NCBI GenBank assembly: GCA_022822575.1
Contig: JAJEBJ010000166.1
Location: forward strand, 1-8,494
Direction: 5' to 3'
From: Alphaproteobacteria bacterium
GTDB lineage: Bacteria > Pseudomonadota > Alphaproteobacteria > SP197
Length of the DNA: 8,494 bases
Positions 1 through 6,096 of this stretch are shown here, in pieces. Below the pieces are notes generated by a model. The model searched no databases, had not been told where the DNA came from, and saw nothing but the letters and a program-made list of their open reading frames with translations. A program made the position numbers and the translations under genes. Position 1 is the first letter of the stretch. The number at the start of each line of letters is the position of its first letter.

Positions 1-846
1 CTGCTGCGCTACCGGGGCGAGACGCTGTCATGCATCGTCGGACAGGCCGCTGTCACCCGCGGCGGCGGCTACACGGTTGTCAAGCAGAGCCTGGAGGCCG
101 AACTGCGCTACTCGCTGCCCGGCATGACGCTGGAAGAGCTCGGCAACACGATGATCTATTACAAGAACAAGACGCTCGCGCCGGCCCGGCTCGCGGGCGA
201 CATCGTGCTGATCCACGAGACCATGAACCAGGTTCGCGAACCCCGCAGCGCATGGGTCTACAATCCCGGGCAGCGCCGGGTGCGGCGCGCGCCGAACATC
301 GCCTACGACAATCCCGGAACCACCTCGGACGGATTGCGCACCGCGGACCAGCTCGACATGTTCAACGGCGCGGTCGATCGCTACGACTGGGAGCTCGTCG
401 GCAAGCGCGAGATGTACGTGCCATACAACTCGTACCGGTTGCATGGCGGCGATCTCTCCTTCGACGACATCCTCAAGCCGCTTCACGTCGATCCGGAGCT
501 CCTGCGCTACGAGCTGCACCGGGTCTGGGTCGTGGAGGCCAGGCTGAAGGAGGGCGCGACGCACATCTACAAGCGGCGCACCTTCTATGTGGACGAGGAT
601 TCCTGGCAGATTCTGGTCGCTGATATCTACGACAACCGCGATCAGCTCTGGCGAGTGTCGGAAGGCCACCTCATCAACTACTATGAGAAACGGCTGATGT
701 GGCCAACCCTTGAGGTGCACTCCGACCTCCAGGCGGGGCGCTACCTCGCGTTCGGTCTCGACAACGAGTACCGGATGTGCACTTGGGATTCTGACCTGAC
801 TTCCCGGGATTTCACGCCCGCGGCGTTGCGCAGCGAAGGGCGGTGA
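1..846 (+). CDS. DUF1329 domain protein, 3' part (5' truncated by window)
   Basis: The frame is open from the first base and ends at TGA 844-846, giving 281 visible residues of a family that is usually about 450 aa, so roughly the N-terminal third is missing. I recognise the DUF1329 (PF07044) core: EPRSAWVYNPGQRRVRRAP at about residues 80-98, then YDNPGTTSDGLRT, DMFNGAVDRYDW, and GKREMYVPYNSYRL ending near residue 147. Members are exported proteins, often annotated as outer-membrane lipoprotein-sorting proteins because of a LolA/LolB-like fold; their biochemical role is not established. The signal peptide would lie outside the window. A beta-propeller gene follows 64 bases later and an RND transporter after that, all on one strand, which suggests one transcript and a shared envelope function. 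The internal ATG at 124 is not the start, because clear family sequence continues upstream of it (RGETLS..., QAAVTRGGGYT). Confidence 0.9.
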   Translation: MLRYRGETLSCIVGQAAVTRGGGYTVVKQSLEAELRYSLPGMTLEELGNTMIYYKNKTLAPARLAGDIVLIHETMNQVREPRSAWVYNPGQRRVRRAPNIAYDNPGTTSDGLRTADQLDMFNGAVDRYDWELVGKREMYVPYNSYRLHGGDLSFDDILKPLHVDPELLRYELHRVWVVEARLKEGATHIYKRRTFYVDEDSWQILVADIYDNRDQLWRVSEGHLINYYEKRLMWPTLEVHSDLQAGRYLAFGLDNEYRMCTWDSDLTSRDFTPAALRSEGR

Positions 847-852
847 CGAGTC

Positions 853-890
853 CGGCGTCGGCTGCCTGCGCCTCGACATTCCCGACGCCG
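853..890 (+). other. Intercistronic inverted repeat between the DUF1329 and propeller genes
   Basis: A perfect 9-base inverted repeat, CGGCGTCGG (853-861) and CCGACGCCG (882-890), is separated by 20 bases. It fills most of the 64-base gap between two genes that look cotranscribed. As RNA it would form a very GC-rich stem. The sequence after it is C-rich (CTCCTCCCCCC), with no T tract, so it does not look like an ordinary intrinsic terminator. It may be an mRNA-stabilising or attenuating hairpin. The repeat is seen directly; its role is inference. Confidence 0.4.
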
Positions 891-910
891 CTCCTCCCCC
901 CAGGGCCATA

Positions 911-1900
911 ATGTCCCCGAGACCGATGCCGTGGCGGCGGTCGGCGGCTGCGGGATGTGCGTCAGTCATGCTCCTGCTTGCGATTCTCACGCCGGCTGCC
1001 GCGAAGGCCGAGGAGGCAGTGAAAGCTCCGCTGTCGGCCGAGTCCCTGCTGCTTGACGGCGCGGCGGCCGGCGCGCGGCTCGTGGTGGTGGGCGAGCGCG
1101 GCCATATCCTGATCTCCACCAACGACGGCGCAAGCTGGACCCAGGCGGAGGTCCCCACCCGCGTCCTGCTCACGGCGGTTCACATGCACGACGAACGCAC
1201 CGGTTGGGCCGTCGGACACGACGCGGTCATCCTGCGCACCGTCGACGGCGGCGAGACCTGGTCCGTGGTGCACCGGGCGCCGGAGGAGGAGCTTCCTCTG
1301 CTCGATGTCTGGTTTCGCGACGAACGCACCGGCTTCGCGGTCGGGGCCTATGGTTACTTTCTCGCCACCGTCGACGGCGGCGAGACCTGGACCCCTCGTT
1401 CCGTCAGCGAGGACGACTTCCACCTGAACGCGCTGATACCCGTGGCCGACGGCGACACCGGCACGCAGCCGTCCGCTTCCCGGCGCCTGTACATCGCTGC
1501 GGAGGCAGGGGTCGTCTACCGCTCCGACGACGACGGCATGACCTGGCGCGAGCTTCCTTCGCCCTACGCCGGATCGTGGTTCGGCGGGATCGCGCTCGAC
1601 GAGGACCAGGTGCTGCTGACCGGGCTCAGGGGTCACCTGTTCCGCTCTGGAGACGGCGGCGAGACCTGGAAGCAGCTCGCCACCGACACCCAGGCGTTGC
1701 TGACCGGAGCCGCCCGGCTGCCGTCGGGCGCGATCGTCGTGACGGGCCTGGAAGGGAGTGTGCTCATCAGCCGCGACGAGGGTCGCAGTGTGTCAACCGC
1801 AAGGCTTCCCCTGCGCGAAGGGATATCGGCAGTGCTGCCGCTCGCGGACGGCGGCGTGCTGCTGATCGGTGAGTTCGGCGTCCGGCGTCTCGCGGACTGA
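911..1900 (+). CDS. Secreted YCF48/BNR-type beta-propeller protein
   Basis: A 329-aa protein with a Sec-type signal peptide: a basic start (PWRR), hydrophobic core at about 17-30, and a likely cleavage site after AKA (residue 33), so it should be periplasmic. The mature part carries BNR/Asp-box-like repeats: NDGASW 71-76, VDGGETW 111-117, VDGGETW 154-160, DDDGMTW 206-212, GDGGETW 247-253 and a degenerate DEGRSV 289-294. This fits a six- or seven-bladed propeller. It resembles YCF48/HCF136, which in cyanobacteria assists photosystem II assembly, but nothing here is photosynthetic, so a 'photosystem assembly' name would mislead. A scaffold or chaperone for the neighbouring envelope proteins is my inference. 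The ATG at 911 has a weak AGGG five bases upstream; the ATG at 926 is an alternative. The stop is 16 bases before the transporter ATG. Confidence 0.88.
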   Translation: MSPRPMPWRRSAAAGCASVMLLLAILTPAAAKAEEAVKAPLSAESLLLDGAAAGARLVVVGERGHILISTNDGASWTQAEVPTRVLLTAVHMHDERTGWAVGHDAVILRTVDGGETWSVVHRAPEEELPLLDVWFRDERTGFAVGAYGYFLATVDGGETWTPRSVSEDDFHLNALIPVADGDTGTQPSASRRLYIAAEAGVVYRSDDDGMTWRELPSPYAGSWFGGIALDEDQVLLTGLRGHLFRSGDGGETWKQLATDTQALLTGAARLPSGAIVVTGLEGSVLISRDEGRSVSTARLPLREGISAVLPLADGGVLLIGEFGVRRLAD

Positions 1901-1916
1901 CGCCCGGGGAACCTGT

Positions 1917-4244
1917 ATGACTGCTCACATCGAACGACTGCTCTTCGCCCGGCGACCCCTCGTGCTGGCGGTGTTCGTGCTGGCCACCCTGGCAATGGGG
2001 TGGCTCGCGTCGGGCCTGAGGGTCGACGCCGGTTTCACCAAGCTGGTGCCGGTCAAGCACGAGTACATGCAGACCTTCCTCGAGCACCGCGAGGAGTTCG
2101 GCGGCGCGGATCGGGTGCTGATCGCGGTCATGGCGCGGGACGGCGACATGTTCACGCCCGGTTTCTTCGCCGCGTTGCGCAAGGTGACCGACGAGATGTT
2201 CTTCCTTCCCGGTGTCGACCGGGCTCAGGTCTTCTCCATCCTGACGCCGAACGTGCGCTACATCGAGGTGGTGGAGGACGGCATCGCCGCCGGCAACGTC
2301 CTTCCGCCGGACTTCGAGCCGACCGAGGCCGGCTTTGCCCGGGTGCGGGAGAACATCATCAAGGCCGGCATCGTCGGTCGCCTGGTGGCGAACGACTTCA
2401 CCGGCGCCATCGTCGCCGCCAAGCTTCAGGAGTTCCATCCTAACAGCGGCGAGCGGCTCGACTACATCGAGGTTGCACACGAGCTTGAGCGCATCCGCCG
2501 CGAGGCCAGCGCAGACGCGGACGTGGATGTTCACGTCGATCTGCACATCATAGGGTTTGCGAAGATGGTCGGCGATATCGCCGACGGCGCCATCCGGGTC
2601 ATGGCATTCTTCGGACTGGCATTCCTCATCACCGCCCTGTTCGTTTACGCCTACACGCGGTCGGTCCGGTTGACTGCGCCTCCGCTCGCTTGCTCCCTCA
2701 TCGCCGTGGTCTGGCAGCTCGGCGGGCTCACTGGGCTGGGTTTCGGCGTCGATCCGATGTCGATCCTGGTGCCGTTCCTCGTCTTTGCTATCGGGGTGAG
2801 CCACGGCGTCCAGATGGTGAGTTCGGTCCGCGCGGAGGTGGCCGATGGCGCCACAGGCCTGGACGCCGCGCGGGCGAGCTTCCGCCGTCTGCTGTTGCCC
2901 GGCACTGTGGCGCTCGCCTCCGACTCGGCGGGGTTCATCACCATCTCGCACATCGAGGTGCAGGTCATTCGGGAGATTGCGGTCACCGCAAGTCTGGGAG
3001 TGGCTGCCATCATCCTGACCAACCTGGCGCTGCTGCCGGTGTTGCTCTCCTACGTTGAACCGGACGAGGAGCATCGCCGCGCAGCCCGGGCGCGTGACGG
3101 CCTGCTGCGGCCGGTTTGGATGCGGATCGCGCGGCTGGCTCATCGCCGGCCTGCGGCGGCGGTGATCGTCGTGGCCGCAGTGCTGCTGGCGGTTGGCTGG
3201 GATTATGCTCGACAGGTCCGGGTGGGCGACGAGCACCAGGGCGTGCCGGAGTTACGGGCCGATTCGGTCTACAACCTCGACTCGTCTGTCATCACCGACC
3301 GCTTCGAGATCGGCGTGGACGTGCTGACGGTGATTTCCGAGACGGTGACGGAAGGCTGCATCGACTACGAGGTGATGCGCACCCTCGACGACTTCGAATG
3401 GCAGCTGCGCAACGTGGACGGAGTCCAGTCGGTGCTGGGGCTTGCCGGTGTCGCCCGGACCATCAACGCAAGCTGGAACGAGGGCAGCCTCAAGTGGCGC
3501 ACCCTGCCCCGCAACCACTACATGCTCGTACAGGCCGTCTCCCCGGTGCCGACGAGCAGCGGCCTGCTCAATCTGGACTGCAGCGTGATGCCGGTGTCGA
3601 TCTTCACCACCGACCACAAGGCCGAGACCATCGAGCGCGTGGTCGACGCGGTGAAGGAATTCGACGCCGCGAACACCAACGAGCGCATCACCTTCCGGCT
3701 CGCCTCCGGCAACGTCGGGGTCATGGCGGCGACCAATGAGGAGATGGAAGCGTCACAGTTCCCCATCCTCGCCTACGTCTACGCTGCGGTCATCGCGCTG
3801 TGCCTGGTGTCCTTCCGTTCCGTGGCGGCAACGGCGTGTATCGTCGTGCCGCTCGCCGTGGTCTCTCTCCTTGCCTACGCGCTCATGGCGCTGCTTGAGA
3901 TCGGCCTCAAGGTCTCCACCCTGCCGGTCGTGGCACTTGGCGTTGGAATCGGGGTGGACTACGGGATCTACATCTACGGACGGTTGCGAACCCACCTCGC
4001 GGAGGGCCTCGACTTTGCCGCGGCCTACGAACGGGCGCTGGCCACCAGCGGGGCGGGCGTCGTGTTGACCGGCCTCACCCTGGCGGCAGGCGTCGCGACA
4101 TGGACCGTGGCACCGCTGAAGTTCCAGGCCGACATGGGCACGGTGCTCACATTCATGTTCCTGGTCAACATGGTCGGCGCGGTCGTCCTGCTGCCGGCGC
4201 TGGGCGCGTGGCTGTTTCGACCGGGCAAGACGAAGACCCCCTGA
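1917..4244 (+). CDS. RND/MMPL-family transporter with two SSD-like halves
   Basis: A 775-aa inner-membrane transporter of the RND superfamily (MMPL/sterol-sensing-domain type). The hydrophobicity pattern has the expected duplicated layout. TM1 is about 15-33, followed by a large periplasmic loop (about 36-224). TM2-6 lie at 226-380 with FLVFAIGVSHGVQMV near 287-301. TM7 is about 412-428, then a second loop (about 430-616). TM8-12 lie at 618-767 with the family motif GVGIGVDYGIYIYGRL at 675-690. The second loop holds Cys481 and Cys555. I chose the ATG at 1917 because GGGGA (1906-1910) lies six bases upstream and the protein then starts MTAHIERLLFARRP just before TM1; the frame is open further upstream but would overlap the previous gene. 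These pumps use the proton gradient to move lipids or other hydrophobic molecules. The substrate is unknown; neighbouring DUF1329 and propeller proteins suggest an envelope-spanning complex. Confidence 0.93.
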   Translation: MTAHIERLLFARRPLVLAVFVLATLAMGWLASGLRVDAGFTKLVPVKHEYMQTFLEHREEFGGADRVLIAVMARDGDMFTPGFFAALRKVTDEMFFLPGVDRAQVFSILTPNVRYIEVVEDGIAAGNVLPPDFEPTEAGFARVRENIIKAGIVGRLVANDFTGAIVAAKLQEFHPNSGERLDYIEVAHELERIRREASADADVDVHVDLHIIGFAKMVGDIADGAIRVMAFFGLAFLITALFVYAYTRSVRLTAPPLACSLIAVVWQLGGLTGLGFGVDPMSILVPFLVFAIGVSHGVQMVSSVRAEVADGATGLDAARASFRRLLLPGTVALASDSAGFITISHIEVQVIREIAVTASLGVAAIILTNLALLPVLLSYVEPDEEHRRAARARDGLLRPVWMRIARLAHRRPAAAVIVVAAVLLAVGWDYARQVRVGDEHQGVPELRADSVYNLDSSVITDRFEIGVDVLTVISETVTEGCIDYEVMRTLDDFEWQLRNVDGVQSVLGLAGVARTINASWNEGSLKWRTLPRNHYMLVQAVSPVPTSSGLLNLDCSVMPVSIFTTDHKAETIERVVDAVKEFDAANTNERITFRLASGNVGVMAATNEEMEASQFPILAYVYAAVIALCLVSFRSVAATACIVVPLAVVSLLAYALMALLEIGLKVSTLPVVALGVGIGVDYGIYIYGRLRTHLAEGLDFAAAYERALATSGAGVVLTGLTLAAGVATWTVAPLKFQADMGTVLTFMFLVNMVGAVVLLPALGAWLFRPGKTKTP

Positions 4245-4294
4245 CCGTCCGCCGATGCAGCCCCTCGTGTCTGCCCGGAACGGGGTTCCCTGGT

Positions 4295-4328
4295 TCCCTC
4301 CCGGCAATTCCCCTCATCCCGGAAGGGA
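4295..4328 (+). terminator. Candidate terminator or 3' hairpin after the transporter operon
   Basis: TCCCTCCCGG (4295-4304) can pair with CCGGAAGGGA (4319-4328): nine of ten positions pair, with one C-A mismatch and a 14-base loop. It starts 50 bases after the transporter stop. The T-richer stretch downstream (GGTTGAAGTTCTTT) is not a proper U tract, so Rho-independent termination is uncertain. A smaller hairpin, GGAAC-GGG-GTTCC (4277-4289), lies just upstream and would compete only slightly. Confidence 0.3.
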
Positions 4329-4370
4329 GAGGTTGAAGTTCTTTGCGCCCACGGCGCTGGAACGACACAC

Positions 4371-4399
4371 TTGACGGCTTCCCCGAAACCCGACCCTAT
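4371..4399 (+). promoter_or_regulatory. Possible promoter for the P450 gene
   Basis: TTGACG (4371-4376, part of CTTGAC) is a good -35-like box. After 17 bases comes CCCTAT (4394-4399), a poor -10 match; CTATCC at 4396 is an alternative with longer spacing. It would give a leader of roughly 110 bases before the P450 ATG, containing the 4464-4477 palindrome. This is a visual match only. Confidence 0.25.
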
Positions 4400-4455
4400 C
4401 CGCTCTCCTGGAAGGAGTTCCCGCCAGGCAGCAGTTGCGGCGCGGTCTTCAGCAT
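4396..4455 (-). CDS. Possible 19-aa small ORF with strong ribosome-binding site
   Basis: On the minus strand GGAGGAG (4470-4464) is followed, after eight bases, by an ATG at 4455-4453 and 19 codons, MLKTAPQLLPGGNSFQESG, ending at TAG (4398-4396). The Shine-Dalgarno match and spacing are excellent. Against it: the GGAGGAG is half of a perfect palindrome and so appears on both strands, the peptide resembles nothing I recognise, and only 60 bases separate its ATG from the divergent P450 start. It could be a regulatory peptide, a leader, or chance. Confidence 0.2.
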   Translation of the reverse strand: MLKTAPQLLPGGNSFQESG

Positions 4456-4463
4456 GGTGACAT

Positions 4464-4477
4464 CTCCTCCGGAGGAG
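4464..4477. promoter_or_regulatory. Perfect 14-base palindrome upstream of the P450 gene
   Basis: CTCCTCCGGAGGAG is an exact palindrome centred 46 bases before the P450 ATG. As DNA it could be the operator of a dimeric regulator. As RNA it could fold into a 5-bp stem with a CCGG loop that hides a GGAGGAG ribosome-binding-like sequence. No regulator gene is in view. It is visible in the sequence; function is inferred. Confidence 0.35.
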
Positions 4478-4515
4478 CCGGTGGGTGCCAGGTTCTTCAG
4501 ATTCGGGAGATCGCC

Positions 4516-5928
4516 ATGACACTGCTCCAGGAAACCGCCTCCACACCGTCCGACGTCCGGGACCTCCCCGGACCGGGAGGTCTCCCGATCGTCGGCAACC
4601 TCCACCAGATCCGGTTCTCGAGACTGCATCTCGATCTCGAGAAGTGGGCAGATCGTTACGGTCCGCTCTTCAGGGTCCGCTTCGGGCCTTCCGATGTCGT
4701 CGTGGTGTCGGACCGGGCGACGATCCAGAGGCTCCTCGTCCAGCGCCCACAGGCGTTCCGGCGCACGCGGCGGCTGGAATCAGTCGCGAAGGAAATGAGG
4801 TTGAGGGGCGTCTTTGCCGCTGAGGGCGATGACTGGCGGCGTCAGCGCAGGATCGTTGCCGCCGCACTCAATCGGGCGCGCATCGAGGACTTCTTCCCGC
4901 ACCTGGTCATGACCGCCGAACGCTTGCGGCGGCGCTGGCAGCAGGCAGCCGATCGGGGGGACACAGTCGATCTCTGCAGCGATCTCATGCGCTTCACGGT
5001 CGACGTCACCATCGGCCTTGCCTTCGGTATCGACGCCAACACGCTGGAGACCCCCGGGCCCGTGATCCAGCGCCATCTCGACAAGGTGTTCCCCGTGCTG
5101 CATCGCCGCGTCAATGCGCCCTTTCCCTACTGGCGCTATCTGCGGATGCCGTCGGACCGGATACTCGACCGGGCGCTCGACAGTATCGAGGAGGAAGTCA
5201 ACACCATGGTCCGCACCGCGAGGGAGCACATGGCGACGAAGCCGGAACCGACCAACTTCGTCGAAGCCATTCTTGCTGCCCTTGAGGATGAGGGTTCGGG
5301 CTTTACCGATGCAGAGATCTTTGCCAACGCCGGCACACTGTTGCTGGCCGGTGAGGACACGACCGCCAACTCCACCGGCTGGGCCGTACACTACTTCATG
5401 CAGTACCCGGAGCACTTTGAGCGGGCACGCCAGGAGGTCGACAGGATCATCGCACCGGCGCAAGCCATCGAAACCCTGGAACAGACGAAACAGCTTCCAT
5501 TCATTGATGCCTTCAACAACGAGGCCATGCGCCTCAAGCCGGTGGCGCCCCTTCACGTCCTTGAACCGGTCAGCGACGTCGAGCTCATGGGCTACCATGT
5601 CCCCCGAGGCACGACGATCATGATGCTGGTCCGTCGCGAGGCCACCCGCGAGGAACATTTCGTCGATGCCGACCGCTTCGACCCTGAACGCTGGCTTGCC
5701 AAGGACAAGCCTTCGCCCCATGACCCACGCGCCTTCCTGCCGTTCGGCGCCGGTCCACGGCTCTGTCCGGGCCGCAACATCGCTCTCACCCAGATCCGCA
5801 CGGTGCTCGCCATGCTGGTGCGGAACTTCGACATCCGTCCGGTCGGTACCGGCGTCGAGGAGCGTCTCGCCTTCACCATGTTCCCGGCCAATCTTCGCGT
5901 GCGCCTGGTGCCACGGCCTCCAGCCTGA
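4516..5928 (+). CDS. Cytochrome P450 monooxygenase (soluble, class-E-like)
   Basis: A complete 470-aa P450 with all hallmark motifs: proline-rich N-terminus LPGPGGLPIVGNLHQI (17-32), C-helix WRRQR (107-111), I-helix AGEDTT (278-283, oxygen activation), K-helix ExxR as EAMR (336-339), FDPERW (388-393), and the haem loop FGAGPRLCPG (410-419) with Cys417 as axial thiolate ligand. It uses O2 and two electrons to hydroxylate or epoxidise an organic substrate. There is no N-terminal membrane anchor and no fused reductase, so it should be cytosolic and need a separate ferredoxin/flavodoxin and reductase, none of which is in this window. The overall style (long PGP..P.(I/V)GN lead, PERW) is closer to CYP102/eukaryote-like P450s than to the short CYP101 type. 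I chose ATG 4516 because GGGAGA (4505-4510) lies five bases upstream; an in-frame TTG at 4435 would add 27 unconvincing residues. Substrate unknown; a fatty-acid, terpenoid or steroid-like compound would suit the adjacent transporter, but this is inference. Confidence 0.95.
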   Translation: MTLLQETASTPSDVRDLPGPGGLPIVGNLHQIRFSRLHLDLEKWADRYGPLFRVRFGPSDVVVVSDRATIQRLLVQRPQAFRRTRRLESVAKEMRLRGVFAAEGDDWRRQRRIVAAALNRARIEDFFPHLVMTAERLRRRWQQAADRGDTVDLCSDLMRFTVDVTIGLAFGIDANTLETPGPVIQRHLDKVFPVLHRRVNAPFPYWRYLRMPSDRILDRALDSIEEEVNTMVRTAREHMATKPEPTNFVEAILAALEDEGSGFTDAEIFANAGTLLLAGEDTTANSTGWAVHYFMQYPEHFERARQEVDRIIAPAQAIETLEQTKQLPFIDAFNNEAMRLKPVAPLHVLEPVSDVELMGYHVPRGTTIMMLVRREATREEHFVDADRFDPERWLAKDKPSPHDPRAFLPFGAGPRLCPGRNIALTQIRTVLAMLVRNFDIRPVGTGVEERLAFTMFPANLRVRLVPRPPA

Positions 5929-6016
5929 CCACAGCACGAAGGGTAGAGGCGGAAGCCCCCGGGACGCCTGACGCGCAAGGGATCACATTTTTTGTCGCAA
6001 GCATCTGGACGACAGG

Positions 6017-6028
6017 GGTCATTTGACC
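6017..6028. promoter_or_regulatory. Short inverted repeat upstream of the permease gene
   Basis: GGTCA-TT-TGACC, five-base arms around two bases, lies about 70 bases before the permease ATG. Its right arm overlaps TTGACC (6023-6028), which could serve as a -35 box, although no convincing -10 follows at 16-18 bases. It may be an operator over a promoter. Five-base arms can arise by chance. Confidence 0.25.
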
Positions 6029-6058
6029 TTGAGATAGCGTGCGGATTGTCTGCCGGCG

Positions 6059-6075
6059 TCCGCAAGGATCCGCAA
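6059..6075. repeat. Tandem TCCGCAA repeat with 10-base period
   Basis: TCCGCAA occurs at 6059-6065 and again at 6069-6075, separated by GGA, so the copies sit one helical turn apart on the same face of the DNA, 21 bases before the permease start. This spacing is typical of paired binding sites for a regulator, but two copies of seven bases is thin evidence. Confidence 0.3.
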
Positions 6076-6096
6076 TCGGCTTGAAGGTGTGACGGC

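Noticed and set aside
28..1173. 381-codon open frame on the minus strand
   Set aside because: It lies opposite the well-supported DUF1329 and propeller genes, has low-complexity GC-rich composition (Arg/Val/Ala-rich), and shows no recognisable motif. Long antisense frames are expected at this GC content.
911..1900. Reading the propeller as evidence for a phototrophic organism
   Set aside because: YCF48-like proteins occur in many non-phototrophic proteobacteria and no photosynthesis gene is present in this window.
1869..1916. Longer N-terminus for the RND transporter
   Set aside because: Starting at 1869 would overlap the propeller gene by 32 bases and add 16 residues with no family character. 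The ATG at 1917 has a good ribosome-binding site and places TM1 as expected.
1767..3236. 489-codon open frame on the minus strand
   Set aside because: It is antisense to the RND transporter, rich in Arg, His, Gln and Asp, with no domain pattern; the plus strand has clear transmembrane and family motifs.
4435..4515. TTG start giving 27 extra residues on the P450
   Set aside because: The extension is not hydrophobic and would run through the palindrome; the ATG at 4516 has its own ribosome-binding site and gives a normal soluble P450 N-terminus.
4481..4518. 11-codon leader peptide starting at GTG 4481 and ending in TGA over the P450 ATG
   Set aside because: The stop overlap is attractive, but the GGAGGAG would be just three bases from the GTG, too close for normal initiation, and the peptide has no recognisable character.
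4780..5937. 385-codon open frame on the minus strand
   Set aside because: It is antisense to the P450, whose motifs are unmistakable; the antisense product has no recognisable features.
5947..5993. Terminator after the P450: AGGCG...CGCCT followed by a run of six T
   Set aside because: The stem is only five bases with a 13-base loop, and the T run (5988-5993) begins 18 bases after it, so the parts do not form a plausible intrinsic terminator.
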